DNA of 64,000 nucleotides from Neomoorella stamsii (GCF_002995805.1 NZ_PVXL01000021.1:114243-178242), one strand, 5' to 3'; shown: positions 51,662-61,736, numbered from the stretch's first letter. Notes: generated from the letters alone by a model not told the origin. A program made the numbers and translations.

Positions 51662-53106
51662 TGGTTCGCGGGGAGATCTTGATCGGCGGGAAATGGATAG
51701 GCGTCGAGGAGAGGGAAGCGCTGGAGGTCGTCAATCCAGCGACGGAAGAGGTATTTGCCTTTGTTCCTAAGGCGACGAAAGAGGATGTGGAGGCGGCAAT
51801 TTATGCTGCCGATGCGGCCTTTAAGTCCTGGTCGCGGCTTACCCCTTTTGCAAGAGGAGAATACTTGCGGAAGGCCAGCGAGATTGCCGTAGAGCGGTCG
51901 CGGGAAATCGCCAGGCTGATGACCCAAGAGGAGGGGAAGCCCCTTAAAGAAGCCGAGGGCGAAGTCCTCAAAGGAGCAGAAATCCTCAGATACTATGCCG
52001 AAGAGGGGGAAAGGGTTTACGGGAGAATCATCCCCAATGCCGAGGCGGATACCGAGAGCAGGGTTATCTATCAGCCGGTGGGCGTCGCGGCGGCCATCTC
52101 CCCCTGGAATTATCCAGTGGAGCTCCTGGCGTGGAAGTTGGGCGCAGGTCTTGCTGCCGGATGTACGGTGGTGGCTAAAGTACCTTCGGAAACCCCCCTG
52201 TCGCCCCTGGCCTTCGTCAGGTGTATCGTGGATGCGGGTGTCCCCGCAGGCGTCGTCAACGCCCTTACCGGTCCAGGGTCGGTAATCGGCCCCATGTTAT
52301 TCGAAAACCCCCTCATAAAGCGGGTGGCCTTCACCGGGTCCACGGATGTCGGCAAGGAAGTATTGCGCCGGTGCGCCGGCACCTTGAAGAGGGTGTCCCT
52401 GGAACTGGGCGGCAGCTTGCCCATGATAGTTTGCGCCGACTGTGACCTGGAAAGAGCAGTAGCCGGAGCCGTCAGAAGGTCGTTCCGCAACATGGGGCAG
52501 ATATGTATCGCCATAAACCGCATCTATGTTGATAGGAGGATCTACGAGGATTTTCTCGATGGCTTCGCAGCGGCTACTAAAAGGCTCACCATAGGCAACG
52601 GCCTTTTGGAGGGATGCGATCTGGGGCCCATGTGTACCCGCGAGGGGCTCGCGAAGGTGATCTTACACGTTGAAGACGCAGTAAATAAGGGAGCCAGGGT
52701 CGTCTGGGGCGGGAAAAAACCCCAAGGGGAAAAGTACCAGAAGGGGTACTTCTTCGAGCCAACGATCATAAGGGACGTAACCCACGACATGCTGTTGATG
52801 AAAGAAGAGACCTTCGGGCCGGTAGTCGGGGTGATGCCTTTCGACACCATTGATGAAGCCATCGCCCTGGCCAATGATACCGATTACGGATTGGCGGCAA
52901 TTATCTTTACCAACAGCTTGAGCCTTACAGAGCGTTTATCCCGTGAGCTCAATTTCGGCAATGTGGCAGTCAACAATGTCGATGCCGGGGTAATTAATGC
53001 TCCTTATGGCGGATGGAACATGAGCGGGTTCGGCCATGAACATGGTCGGGAGGGGCTTTACGAATACCTGCATATCAAGCATGTCAGGATCCGCTATCTT
53101 CCTTAA
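51661..53106 (+). CDS. NAD(P)-dependent aldehyde dehydrogenase
   Basis: 481 residues of the aldehyde dehydrogenase superfamily. Seen: ISPWNYPVELLAWKLG, the NAD-binding FTGSTDVGKEV, the catalytic Glu in SLELGGSLPMIV and Cys282 in MGQICIAINRIY. Oxidises an aldehyde to the acid; resemblance to succinate- or 2-oxoglutarate-semialdehyde and glycolaldehyde dehydrogenases is general only. GTG start 51661 overlaps the cupin stop. Confidence 0.92.
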   Translation: MVRGEILIGGKWIGVEEREALEVVNPATEEVFAFVPKATKEDVEAAIYAADAAFKSWSRLTPFARGEYLRKASEIAVERSREIARLMTQEEGKPLKEAEGEVLKGAEILRYYAEEGERVYGRIIPNAEADTESRVIYQPVGVAAAISPWNYPVELLAWKLGAGLAAGCTVVAKVPSETPLSPLAFVRCIVDAGVPAGVVNALTGPGSVIGPMLFENPLIKRVAFTGSTDVGKEVLRRCAGTLKRVSLELGGSLPMIVCADCDLERAVAGAVRRSFRNMGQICIAINRIYVDRRIYEDFLDGFAAATKRLTIGNGLLEGCDLGPMCTREGLAKVILHVEDAVNKGARVVWGGKKPQGEKYQKGYFFEPTIIRDVTHDMLLMKEETFGPVVGVMPFDTIDEAIALANDTDYGLAAIIFTNSLSLTERLSRELNFGNVAVNNVDAGVINAPYGGWNMSGFGHEHGREGLYEYLHIKHVRIRYLP

Positions 53107-53149
53107 GGGGGCAATGAGGGACGGAGGCAGGAGGGCAGGTTCTTAGGTA

Positions 53150-54709
53150 ATGGGGGGATGGATGTTGGCGAGGAGGTTTCTCCTGGGAATAGATGTGGGT
53201 ACCTCAGGATGTAAGTCCATCCTGGTGGATGAAGAAGGCAGCGTCATCGCCAAGAGCGTGGCGGAGTATCCCCTTTACACCCCCTATCCGGGATGGGCGG
53301 AACAAGAACCCGAGGATTGGTGGAGAGCGACCGTTGCCACGATTAATCGCCTATTGCGCGAAAGTCAAGTAAATCCCAAGGGAATCGTGGGAATAGGGCT
53401 ATCGGGGCAGATGCACGGCATGGTGCCGCTGGATGCGGAGTACCGGGTCCTCAGGCGCGCGATCCTGTGGAATGACCAAAGAACAGCTCCCCAGTGTCAA
53501 GAAATAGTACAGGCTGTGGGTGGCGAGGATAACCTACTCACTTATACCAATAACGCGATGCTGCCCGGTTACACCGCCGGCAAGATTTTATGGTTACGCG
53601 AGCATGAACCGGAAGTATTCGATAAGACTCGCATTATACTTAATCCCAAAGACTATATCCGCTTCCGCCTCACCGGTCAATTCGCTACAGAGGTTTCCGA
53701 TGCTTCTGGTACCGGCCTGTTTGATGTAAAGAACCGCCGTTGGAGCGATAAACTTCTTGCCATTCTGCAGATCTCCACCGATCTGCTCCCCCATTGCTTC
53801 GAGTCCGACCAGGTGACGGGGTGGGTTACGAGACAGGCAGCCGAAGAGACGGGATTGCCGGCGGGTTTGCCGGTGGTTGGCGGGGGCGGCGACGCCGTCA
53901 TCCAAACAACAGGAATGGGCGTTACCAAGGAAGGCATCCTGGGGCTGATAATCGGTACGGCGGGTATAGTGGCCATGGGCCTAGAAAGCTTCAAGGAGAA
54001 TCCCCAAGGAAAACTCCAGATATTTTGCAATAATGCGCCGGGAACGTGGCACGCCATGGGGGTAACGCTGGCCGCCGGCGGCTCATACCAGTGGTATACG
54101 CAAACGCTGTGCGAGGGGGAAAGGATACGGGCAGAGGACACGGGAGAGGACGTGTACGCCTTACTCGAGGGCAGCATCATGTCTGCTCCGCCCGGAAGTA
54201 AGGGGCTTGTTTTTCTTCCCTATCTCAGCGGCGAGAGATGCCCTTACGCGGATCCGGCGGCACGGGGTTCATTTATTGGATTAACCCTGCTGCATACCAA
54301 GGCCGACATGACCAGGGCGGTGATGGAGGGAGTTACCTATAGCCTGTATCATGTCTTTGAACAGCTCCGGGAACTGGACAAAGATATGAAGGTCACGGCA
54401 GCAATAGTTTCGGGCGGAGCCTCCCGAAGTGCTGCCTGGCGTCAGATTATTGCCGATGTTTTTCAGTTGCCCACAAGGACCGTCACCGGAAGCAGCGAAG
54501 GCGGTGCGTATGGTGCCGCCCTGGTGGCGGGAGTAGGATGCGGCGTCTGGACTAGTATTGAAGAGGCGGTGGGCTTTATGCAGATCGAAAGCGAAACAGA
54601 ACCCAACGGGGCCCTGGGCGATATATACGGGGAGATGCTGGAGATTTACAAAGGATTATATCCGGCCCTGCGCCAGACCTTTACAAGGATATCCGGGGTC
54701 AAATTTTAA
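53150..54709 (+). CDS. xylB: FGGY-family carbohydrate kinase, xylulokinase-like
   Basis: 519 residues. Two actin-like ATPase halves: LLGIDVGTSGCKSILVDEEG with the phosphate loop, GLSGQMHGMVPLDAEY typical of xylulokinases, IIGTAGIVAMG and the late VSGGASRSAAWRQIIADVF. Phosphorylates a ketose or polyol, in XylB D-xylulose at C5. Start is ATG 53150 or ATG 53162. Exact substrate is not given by sequence; the kinase may act on the product of the SDR dehydrogenase at the operon end. Confidence 0.88.
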   Translation: MGGWMLARRFLLGIDVGTSGCKSILVDEEGSVIAKSVAEYPLYTPYPGWAEQEPEDWWRATVATINRLLRESQVNPKGIVGIGLSGQMHGMVPLDAEYRVLRRAILWNDQRTAPQCQEIVQAVGGEDNLLTYTNNAMLPGYTAGKILWLREHEPEVFDKTRIILNPKDYIRFRLTGQFATEVSDASGTGLFDVKNRRWSDKLLAILQISTDLLPHCFESDQVTGWVTRQAAEETGLPAGLPVVGGGGDAVIQTTGMGVTKEGILGLIIGTAGIVAMGLESFKENPQGKLQIFCNNAPGTWHAMGVTLAAGGSYQWYTQTLCEGERIRAEDTGEDVYALLEGSIMSAPPGSKGLVFLPYLSGERCPYADPAARGSFIGLTLLHTKADMTRAVMEGVTYSLYHVFEQLRELDKDMKVTAAIVSGGASRSAAWRQIIADVFQLPTRTVTGSSEGGAYGAALVAGVGCGVWTSIEEAVGFMQIESETEPNGALGDIYGEMLEIYKGLYPALRQTFTRISGVKF

Positions 54710-54742
54710 TCGGTTCCCGTTGCGGGAGAGGAGGCAGGAGGT

Positions 54743-55630
54743 ATGAACAAAAAATTAACGGGAGTGTTCGCACCGGTTACCACACCCTTCGATGCCCGGG
54801 GCGAGGTTTTCTATGACGCCCTGGCGAAAAACATGGAATTCTATGCCCGGTCAAGATTAAACGGTTACTTGGCCTTAGGCTCAAATGGCGAGAACAAGTC
54901 CTTGACCAGCCTGGAGAAGGAGAGGGTGCTGAAGACGATAATTGAAGGCAAAGGTGCCGATCAGGTGGTGATCGCCGGCTGCATATTTGAGTCCACCAGG
55001 GAAACCATCGAATTTGCCCGGACTGCTGAGAAACTGGGGGCAGACTACATATTGCTCTTACCTCCTTCTTACTTTAAATCGCAAATGACCGATACGGTCC
55101 TATACAAATATTTCACCGATGTGGCCGACGTAGTAGATGTTCCCTGCCTAATATACAACGCGCCGCAGTTTGCCGCCAGTATCACCCTTTCTGTCGACCT
55201 GGTGAAGAGGCTTGCCGATCATCCTAATATTGTCGGCATCAAAGATTCGTCCGTCGGCAATATCGACAATTACCTGCTGGCGGTAAAGGAAAGGTGCCAC
55301 GTTTTGGCAGGTTCTGCCAACTTCTTCCTGAGCGCGCTGCTGATGGGGGCGACGGGTGGCGTCCTTTCCTTGGGGAATGTTTTTCCCGATCTGGTTTGCA
55401 ATTTGTATGAATTGGTTGCGAATAAGGAATACGAAAGGGCCTTTGCCCTGAATGAAAAAATCCTCCACCTGAACAAGGCCATATCGGGACGGGGCGGCGT
55501 GGCTGCCGTCAAATATGCCATGGACCTGGCGGGATTGTATGGCGGCGCGCCCCGGTTACCCTTACTGCCCCTGGCAGAAGAGCAGAAGAATAATTTAAAG
55601 AAGATACTAGAAGAAGAGGAAATGATATGA
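54743..55630 (+). CDS. DapA/N-acetylneuraminate lyase family aldolase
   Basis: 295 residues, TIM-barrel Schiff-base aldolase. Lys167 in GIKDSS and the tyrosine in LIYNAPQF are the catalytic pair; GSNGENKSL near residue 47 is the carboxylate-binding loop (usually GTTGE). In such a catabolic operon it is more likely to split or dehydrate a 2-keto-3-deoxy sugar acid than to make dihydrodipicolinate. The dehydrogenase gene overlaps its stop by four bases. Confidence 0.85.
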   Translation: MNKKLTGVFAPVTTPFDARGEVFYDALAKNMEFYARSRLNGYLALGSNGENKSLTSLEKERVLKTIIEGKGADQVVIAGCIFESTRETIEFARTAEKLGADYILLLPPSYFKSQMTDTVLYKYFTDVADVVDVPCLIYNAPQFAASITLSVDLVKRLADHPNIVGIKDSSVGNIDNYLLAVKERCHVLAGSANFFLSALLMGATGGVLSLGNVFPDLVCNLYELVANKEYERAFALNEKILHLNKAISGRGGVAAVKYAMDLAGLYGGAPRLPLLPLAEEQKNNLKKILEEEEMI

Positions 55631-56613
55631 AGAAGGTAGTGCTTTCCCATAGGATCAGCCGGGAGGCCATAAAAATCCTGGAAGGTGTGGCCGAGGTTGT
55701 GGTTACCCCGGAAGGAGATGCGGATAGGTTCGCAGAGCTATTGGAGGAGGCTACGGCCGCCATCGTGGGGACGTCGATTAAGTTTACGGCGGCCCTCATG
55801 GACGGCGCTCCCCAGTTAAGGGTGATCAGCCGGACCGGCGAGGGTGTGGATAACATTGATGTGCACGCCGCTACCGCGAGAAGTATTCTGGTGCTGAACA
55901 CGGTAGGGGTTAATACTGCGTCCGTTGCCGAACACACGGTGGCTCTGATTGTTGGCATCTCTAAACAGCTTGTATTTTTGGATGCCCAGGTAAGGAAGGG
56001 GAATTTTCAGGCGCGGCGCTTGTACCTGCCGGTAGATTTAGAAGGAAAGACCCTCGGGCTTATCGGGTACGGGAAAATAGGGAGGATGGTGGCGCAAAAG
56101 TGCCTGCAAGCCTTTAATATGCGAGTTATCGCCTACGATCCCTATATATCGCCGGCCGATGAAACTGACAAAATAGAATTCTGCGAAACGATAGAAGAGG
56201 TCTTTAAAGAGGCAGACTACGTGTCCATCCATGTTCCCCTCACGGATAGCACGAGAAATTTGGTCGATAACAGGCTGCTTTCCCTTATGAAACCCACGGC
56301 TTACTTGATCAATACCTCGCGGGGCGGTGTGGTGTGCGAGAAATCCCTGGCGGAAAAGCTGAGAAAGAACGAGATTGCCGGGGCAGCCATAGACGTTTTT
56401 GCCGAAGAGCCGCCTGGGCTGGAAAATGAGCTGCTAAACTGTCCCAATGTTATCCTTACGCCTCATACGGCAGCTTTGACAAAGGAGTGCGTAACTAAAG
56501 TTTCTATGGCGGCTGCCGAAGGAGTTCGCGATTATCTAATAGGGAAGCGGCCCCGGTCCGTAGTGAACCCGGAGGTTTTGCCTAGCCATCCCTTGCTTAG
56601 CGGCGATTGCTGA
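55627..56613 (+). CDS. D-isomer 2-hydroxyacid dehydrogenase (SerA/hydroxypyruvate reductase-like)
   Basis: 328 residues, NAD-dependent. Rossmann motif GLIGYGKIGRMVAQK near residue 143; catalytic Arg in INTSRGGVVCE, Glu in AIDVFAEEP and His in LTPHTAAL are all present. Reduces or oxidises a 2-hydroxy acid such as phosphoglycerate or hydroxypyruvate. Translationally coupled to the aldolase gene. Confidence 0.88.
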   Translation: MKKVVLSHRISREAIKILEGVAEVVVTPEGDADRFAELLEEATAAIVGTSIKFTAALMDGAPQLRVISRTGEGVDNIDVHAATARSILVLNTVGVNTASVAEHTVALIVGISKQLVFLDAQVRKGNFQARRLYLPVDLEGKTLGLIGYGKIGRMVAQKCLQAFNMRVIAYDPYISPADETDKIEFCETIEEVFKEADYVSIHVPLTDSTRNLVDNRLLSLMKPTAYLINTSRGGVVCEKSLAEKLRKNEIAGAAIDVFAEEPPGLENELLNCPNVILTPHTAALTKECVTKVSMAAAEGVRDYLIGKRPRSVVNPEVLPSHPLLSGDC

Positions 56614-56777
56614 CCGCGATAAGGGGGATATTGGCAGGTCACCCCATTGGGGTAAACAGAAAAATATTGCAACATATCTTGGCAAAGGGGGTGAGGGGAA
56701 GAACCTAAAGCGGGAAAGCAGGGGCGTTAAGGGGAAAACGTGAGCCAAAACTGATTATCATTAGGGAGGTGCGATTA

Positions 56778-58286
56778 ATGAAGAGGTCCATGCTACTGGC
56801 CGCCTGTGGGGTGCTAATAATGGTATTGGTGGCCACGGCCGGTTGCGGAGGGAAGGGGAAACCCGAGGCTGAAAAGAAGGAGGGAACCGCCCCCCAGACT
56901 GTCCAAACTCAAGGGGGTAGATTCGGGTTAGACCAGATACCGGAGATTCGCAATAAGCAACCCATCACCATGGTTTTGGAAACCGGTGAAGGCTACTCGA
57001 AAATGCTACCGGCTATCGAAAAGTTTACCGCAAAGACGGGAGTTAAGGTGAACGTCGAGAGGGTGGCGTCCTCAGGCGTCTATGCCAAGGAGAATGTCGA
57101 ACTAAAGGCTGGCACCGGCTACTACGATCTCGTCTATGTGGAAACTTCATGGACGACAGAGTGGTCAGATTATCTTTACAAATTGAATGAACTGGCCGAT
57201 AAGTATGATCCCGGTGGAAGGCAGGCTTTGCAAAAAGAATTAGAAAATATGGCGCCGTCCATTCTAGCCTGCGGCCAGGCGTACGGAGAACAGATGGTTC
57301 TCCCCTTCTATACCTTTGACATGTGCATGTGGGTGCGCCAGGATGTATATGACGACCCGACGGAACAGGCCAATTTTAAACAAAAATACGGCTATGATTT
57401 AAAGCCGCCGACTAACGAGAAGGAGCTAAGGGATCAGGCCGAGTTCTTTACGAGGAAAAAGGGAGAGCTTTTGAAGGGCAAACCCCTTGATCATGACGTG
57501 TTCGGGGTTTCCATGCAGGCCGGCGCCTACCAGTGTAACGATGAGACTACCGCCCGCCTTTGGGCCATGGGCCAGGACTGGGTGACGGTAGTGCGGGATG
57601 AAGCAGGCAAGGTAAAAGAATTTGTCATAACAAAACAGAACAAGGAAGCGCTGAAGAAGGCGCTGAGCGATTATAAGGAACTGCTTAAGTATGATGCGCC
57701 AAGTGCCACGACGGCCAATTTTGACTTCGTAGTGGCCCAGCTGGGCAACGGCAACGCCATCATCGTCCCGACGATATGGGCGAATTGCACGGTTTGGGCC
57801 GACAGCGTCCTGAAGACCAAGGTGCCGGAAGGGCGTATCGGCGTCTATCCTTCTCCCGGCGGTCGGCCTTACACAGGGGCCTGGTCTTACGGCGTTGCCA
57901 AGGCCTCCAAGAACCCGGAGGCTGCTTACTGGTTGCTCCGTTACCTTACATCTTACGAGTGTGGCAGGGTAATCTTCAAAGAGGGTGGTATGATCCCGGC
58001 GCGGATCGACGTCCTGTCTGATGTCCTAAAGGAAGAACCGCGTTATCCCTACGGCATGCTGGCAGAATATCACATTAACATTTGGAAACAGATGGCACCA
58101 TATATTCGTAACTATTTCTACTTTAATACCAAAGCCGGCGGCAAAGTTTATGACATGCAAATATACGCGGTGGCCAAGGCCCTCACCGGCGAAAAGAGCA
58201 TTGATGAGACGGTAGATTACATTACCCAGCAAACGCTAGATCTAGTCTCGAAGTTCGACACCGTTCCTATCAGGGAGGAAAAGTGA
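56778..58286 (+). CDS. Sugar/polyol ABC transporter binding lipoprotein
   Basis: 502 residues. Signal peptide with lipobox TAGC, Cys23; then a large type 1 extracellular binding domain (QPITMVLETGEGYSKMLPAI on). Its size and its order with two permeases, a small membrane protein and two ATPases recall GlpV of the rhizobial glycerol importer. GTG 56769 is possible, but ATG 56778 is better spaced from GGGAGG. The ligand is unknown, probably a polyol or sugar. Confidence 0.88.
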   Translation: MKRSMLLAACGVLIMVLVATAGCGGKGKPEAEKKEGTAPQTVQTQGGRFGLDQIPEIRNKQPITMVLETGEGYSKMLPAIEKFTAKTGVKVNVERVASSGVYAKENVELKAGTGYYDLVYVETSWTTEWSDYLYKLNELADKYDPGGRQALQKELENMAPSILACGQAYGEQMVLPFYTFDMCMWVRQDVYDDPTEQANFKQKYGYDLKPPTNEKELRDQAEFFTRKKGELLKGKPLDHDVFGVSMQAGAYQCNDETTARLWAMGQDWVTVVRDEAGKVKEFVITKQNKEALKKALSDYKELLKYDAPSATTANFDFVVAQLGNGNAIIVPTIWANCTVWADSVLKTKVPEGRIGVYPSPGGRPYTGAWSYGVAKASKNPEAAYWLLRYLTSYECGRVIFKEGGMIPARIDVLSDVLKEEPRYPYGMLAEYHINIWKQMAPYIRNYFYFNTKAGGKVYDMQIYAVAKALTGEKSIDETVDYITQQTLDLVSKFDTVPIREEK

Positions 58287-58320
58287 GGAAATAACGGCGT
58301 CTTTCGGTTCGGACGGATAT

Positions 58321-58402
58321 GGCAGGGCGCCGGGCGTTGTAAGGTGACGGGGCCTGGTGCCCTGCCGTAATTAAGGAGGCGGTTACTGCTTGGAGCCGCC
58401 TC
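58321..58402 (+). repeat. Two stem-loops between binding-protein and permease genes
   Basis: GGCAGGGCGCC (58321-58331) pairs with GGTGCCCTGCC (58356-58366), one G-U pair; then GAGGCGG (58376-58382) with CCGCCTC (58396-58402). No T tract follows. Probably protects the upstream message so that binding protein is made in excess, as is known for malE-malF spacing. Confidence 0.7.
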
Positions 58403-58514
58403 AGATTTGGTTAAGGCCGCAAGTATTAGTCGCTTTCCTGAGACGGCCGGACTCGTTACGCCGCAAGCGCCAGAACCTTTAAGAGTATCGAAGATTTGAC
58501 GGAGGTAGGCTGTG

Positions 58515-59444
58515 ATGGCGAGTAAACCGGAAAGCATGCACCTAGATGGAACGCCGGGTAGCAAGAAAGCAAGCATTTGGGTGACCCTTACCAATGAGAA
58601 AAACTTTAAATGGACGCTTTTAATTCCTCTGCTGGCGATTCTGTTAGTATTCGCCTTTTATCCCCTGTTTTACAGCATCTATCTCGGCTTTCACGACTGG
58701 GGAATGGAAGGAAAACCGATCTTTAGCGGGCTGAAAAACTATCGGCAGTTGGTCCATGATCCCGTGTTTTGGGCAGCCTTCGGCAGGACGATCAAAGTAA
58801 TGGTTATTTGTATAGCCTGTGAATTGATACTGGGCATGGGAGTTGCCTTACTGTGGAACCGCGAGTTCAGGGGCCAGAACGTGATAAGGGCCCTGGCATT
58901 GATACCCCTCCTGGTTGCGCCCCTTATTTTATCACTACTGTGGTACTTCATGCTGGATTATAATTTTGGAGCGGTTAACCTGGTTCTGGCAGCGATTGGC
59001 ATGAATAAGGTTAACTGGTTTTCGCCGGAGATTGCCCTCTACACCATCTGCTTTATTACCATCTGGCAGTGGTTTCCATTTTCCGCTTTCGTGTTACTGG
59101 CAGGGCTTAAGAGCATACCGCGCGACGTCCTCGAGGCGGCTCGGGTGGACGGCGCCTCGGGCTTCTATACGTTCAGGCGCGTCGTCTTACCCATGTTGCG
59201 GCCGTTAATTATGATTATTATCGTCTTGCGGGCAATGTGGCTGATACGCCTTATGGATCCCCTCTTCGGAACGACCCGGGGTGGGGTGAATACTGAGCTG
59301 TTGGACTGGATCGTCTACCGGACAGCCTTTGTGATGTTCGATTTGGGATACGGCTCTTCCATGGCCATCGTTTCATTGGCCGTAACAATTGCACTGTGCA
59401 TGGTGATGTTTAGGGAGCTCATGAAGGCTATTCGGAGCGCGTAA
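58515..59444 (+). CDS. ABC transporter permease, MalF/UgpA-like
   Basis: 309 residues, six membrane segments after a soluble N-terminal tail. EAA loop reads IPRDVLEAARVDGASGFYTF. Pairs with the permease encoded next. Start ATG 58515 (or the GTG just before), GGAGGT 8 bases upstream. Confidence 0.93.
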   Translation: MASKPESMHLDGTPGSKKASIWVTLTNEKNFKWTLLIPLLAILLVFAFYPLFYSIYLGFHDWGMEGKPIFSGLKNYRQLVHDPVFWAAFGRTIKVMVICIACELILGMGVALLWNREFRGQNVIRALALIPLLVAPLILSLLWYFMLDYNFGAVNLVLAAIGMNKVNWFSPEIALYTICFITIWQWFPFSAFVLLAGLKSIPRDVLEAARVDGASGFYTFRRVVLPMLRPLIMIIIVLRAMWLIRLMDPLFGTTRGGVNTELLDWIVYRTAFVMFDLGYGSSMAIVSLAVTIALCMVMFRELMKAIRSA

Positions 59445-59468
59445 TTCACTGGAGAGGTGAGATGGCAA

Positions 59469-60284
59469 ATGGCCAAAAAAATATCTTTTTGGATTGTCAC
59501 TATGGCGGTTCTGGTATTCATTCTCTCGCCGCTGTTATGGATTTACCTGACGGCCTTCAAGGCGAATGCCGATATATTTGATCCGCGGTTAATCAAATTC
59601 GTATTTTTTAAACCCACCCTTGAGAACTTCCGGTCGCTATTTTCCCAGTATCCCTTTTGGAGGAACCTGCTGAATACGGCCATCGTCAGCCTCTTTAGCT
59701 CCGTTATTACCATGCTCATTGCCTTCCCGGCGGCCTACAGTTTTGCCCGCTGGAATACCGGCGGAGGAACCCTCCTGTTCTTTACCATTTCGACACGGAT
59801 GTTTCCTCCGGCCGTGGCCGCCATTCCCCATTTTCTCGTGTTTAAGGAAATGGGGTTGCTGGACACCCATATAGGCTTGATGCTGCTGTATGTCTTTCTC
59901 AACGTATCTTTTGCTACCTTCCTTTTGTACGGTTTCTTCGGGAGCGTGCCCAGGGAGCTGGAACAGGCGGCCATGATTGACGGTTATGATCGTTGGCAAG
60001 TGTTCCGGAAGATTGTTTTCCCGCTGATGAAGCCTGCCCTGGCAGTAACTTTTGCCTTCTGTCTGATATGGAGCTGGAATGAGTTTTTCTTCGCCTTCCT
60101 GTTTACCAGGAACGTCGCCAGGCCGGTAAACGTTTTAATTTCTTCTTTCTGGGGAGGGCTGCAGGTCCAATACGGTCTGATGACCGCTGGAGCGGCCATT
60201 ACCATCTTGCCGGCCCTGATTCTCGTCTGGTTCCTGCAGAGGTATATTATCCAGGGCCTGACCCTCGGTGCGGTAAAGGGGTGA
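59469..60284 (+). CDS. ABC transporter permease, MalG/UgpE-like
   Basis: 271 residues, six membrane segments; EAA loop reads VPRELEQAAMIDGYDRWQVF. Second membrane half of the importer. The ATG at 59469 fits GAGAGGTG best; the frame is open back to GTG 59457. Eleven bases separate it from the next small gene. Confidence 0.93.
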   Translation: MAKKISFWIVTMAVLVFILSPLLWIYLTAFKANADIFDPRLIKFVFFKPTLENFRSLFSQYPFWRNLLNTAIVSLFSSVITMLIAFPAAYSFARWNTGGGTLLFFTISTRMFPPAVAAIPHFLVFKEMGLLDTHIGLMLLYVFLNVSFATFLLYGFFGSVPRELEQAAMIDGYDRWQVFRKIVFPLMKPALAVTFAFCLIWSWNEFFFAFLFTRNVARPVNVLISSFWGGLQVQYGLMTAGAAITILPALILVWFLQRYIIQGLTLGAVKG

Positions 60285-60294
60285 ATAAATTATA

Positions 60295-60555
60295 ATGTAC
60301 ATGGAGCGTGCGAACCGCAAAGGCAGCAGTTGGAAGAAAATATTGCCGCCCATGGCCCTATCGGATTGTATTACCTGGGCGGTGCTGCTCTGGATTTTCT
60401 TTAATTTATTGTGGTTAAAGTTTATGGAGGTGCACATACCCCAGTGGGTTGGGGCAGCAATAGCCACGGCTCTTGCGCTGTTGTTTATATTCTTTTGGCC
60501 GCGTGAGGCGGGCGAGGTTGAAGAGGATGAAGAAGAAATCATTGGCCAAGAGTGA
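60295..60555 (+). CDS. Small two-helix membrane protein of the ABC operon (GlpU-like position)
   Basis: 86 residues with a positively charged start, two hydrophobic segments (about 24-40 and 50-66) and a strongly acidic tail (EVEEDEEEII). It lies between permease and ATPase genes exactly where the DUF2160-type protein lies in glycerol ABC operons. I do not recognise the sequence itself; a role as transporter accessory subunit is inferred from position. Confidence 0.65.
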   Translation: MYMERANRKGSSWKKILPPMALSDCITWAVLLWIFFNLLWLKFMEVHIPQWVGAAIATALALLFIFFWPREAGEVEEDEEEIIGQE

Positions 60556-60608
60556 AGTGGGGTTGTCGATGCCATCACTCAAGTCCAAATTATTCGAGGG
60601 GGATAGCG

Positions 60609-61736
60609 GTGGCTGAGGTTAGGCTCGAAGGTGTAACGAAGTATTACGGTCGGAAAAAGGCAGTGGAAAACGTTAGTTTCCTCTGTAAAGAGGGCGAGTT
60701 CGTATCCATCCTCGGACCGACAGGCGCGGGGAAGACCACAATCTTGAAATTGATCGCCGGCATTGAGGAGGTTACGGCGGGGCAGGTGTTTTTTAATGGG
60801 CGTGATATCACCCATCTGCCGCCCCAGGAACGGAACGTCTCAATGGCTTTTGAGACGTATAACCTTTATCCCCACATGAGCGTTTACGACAATATCGCCT
60901 TTCCTTTACGCGCACCCAGGTGGGGTCTGAAACTTTCGCCGGCGGAGGAACGGCAGAAAGTAGAGGAAATTACGGGCTTTCTGGGAATTAAAGAGCTTCT
61001 CGAACGGCTTCCCCAGCAACTGAGTGGCGGTCAGAAACAGCGGGTTTCGTTGGCCCGGGCGCTAGTACGGAGGGCAGAGGTTTATCTTCTAGATGAGCCG
61101 ATAGCCCACCTTGATGCAAGGCTAAAATTTACGACGCGATCGTTGTTAAAGGAGTTTGCGGAAAAGTACGGAGCCACTATTATCTATGTGACCCATGATT
61201 ACCGCGAAGCCCTAGCGTTGTCAGACCGCGTCATCGTCTTAGGGAGGGGGAGGATAGAACAAGAAGGGACGCCAAAAGAGATATACTATTCGCCGGCTTC
61301 GGATTTTGTAGGACGTCTGGTTGGAGAGCCGCCGATGAACCTCTTGGATGGAGAAGTTGAAGAAAAAGGCGGGGCCTATTGGGTGCATCTCGGTGGGGAA
61401 ACTAAAGTTCGGGTACCCGAGACCCTTGTTCCTTCTTTAAAAAAGGCCGTATATACGGAAAAGGGCAGGGAGGGCGTCCGCCTCGGTATCCGATCTGAAT
61501 TTGTGCAGGTGGAGCGCCACCCCATTGCGGAGTATTCCTTTCCCCTTACCGTATATGCAGTGGTGCGCGAGGCGGAAAACGTGCTACTTACCTTTCTTGT
61601 AAGGGACAATACGTTCCTCTACGCCAGGGTGGAACGGGGCAGGTTGCCTGATTGTAAAGTAGGGGAAAAGTTGTGGGTTGGATTTGACCCGGACAACCTG
61701 TTTTTCTTCCCGAGGACCGTCAAGCTCAAATCATGA
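60609..61736 (+). CDS. ABC transporter ATP-binding protein 1 (MalK/UgpC group)
   Basis: 375 residues. Walker A GPTGAGKTT, signature LSGGQKQRVSLARAL, Walker B VYLLDEPIAHLD, H-loop VTHDYREA, followed by a C-terminal TOBE-type regulatory domain. GTG 60609 is taken as start, with GAGGGGG eight bases before; the open frame to 60552 overlaps the small gene and is not family-like. A second, distinct ATPase follows, so the motor is probably a heterodimer. Confidence 0.93.
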   Translation: MAEVRLEGVTKYYGRKKAVENVSFLCKEGEFVSILGPTGAGKTTILKLIAGIEEVTAGQVFFNGRDITHLPPQERNVSMAFETYNLYPHMSVYDNIAFPLRAPRWGLKLSPAEERQKVEEITGFLGIKELLERLPQQLSGGQKQRVSLARALVRRAEVYLLDEPIAHLDARLKFTTRSLLKEFAEKYGATIIYVTHDYREALALSDRVIVLGRGRIEQEGTPKEIYYSPASDFVGRLVGEPPMNLLDGEVEEKGGAYWVHLGGETKVRVPETLVPSLKKAVYTEKGREGVRLGIRSEFVQVERHPIAEYSFPLTVYAVVREAENVLLTFLVRDNTFLYARVERGRLPDCKVGEKLWVGFDPDNLFFFPRTVKLKS

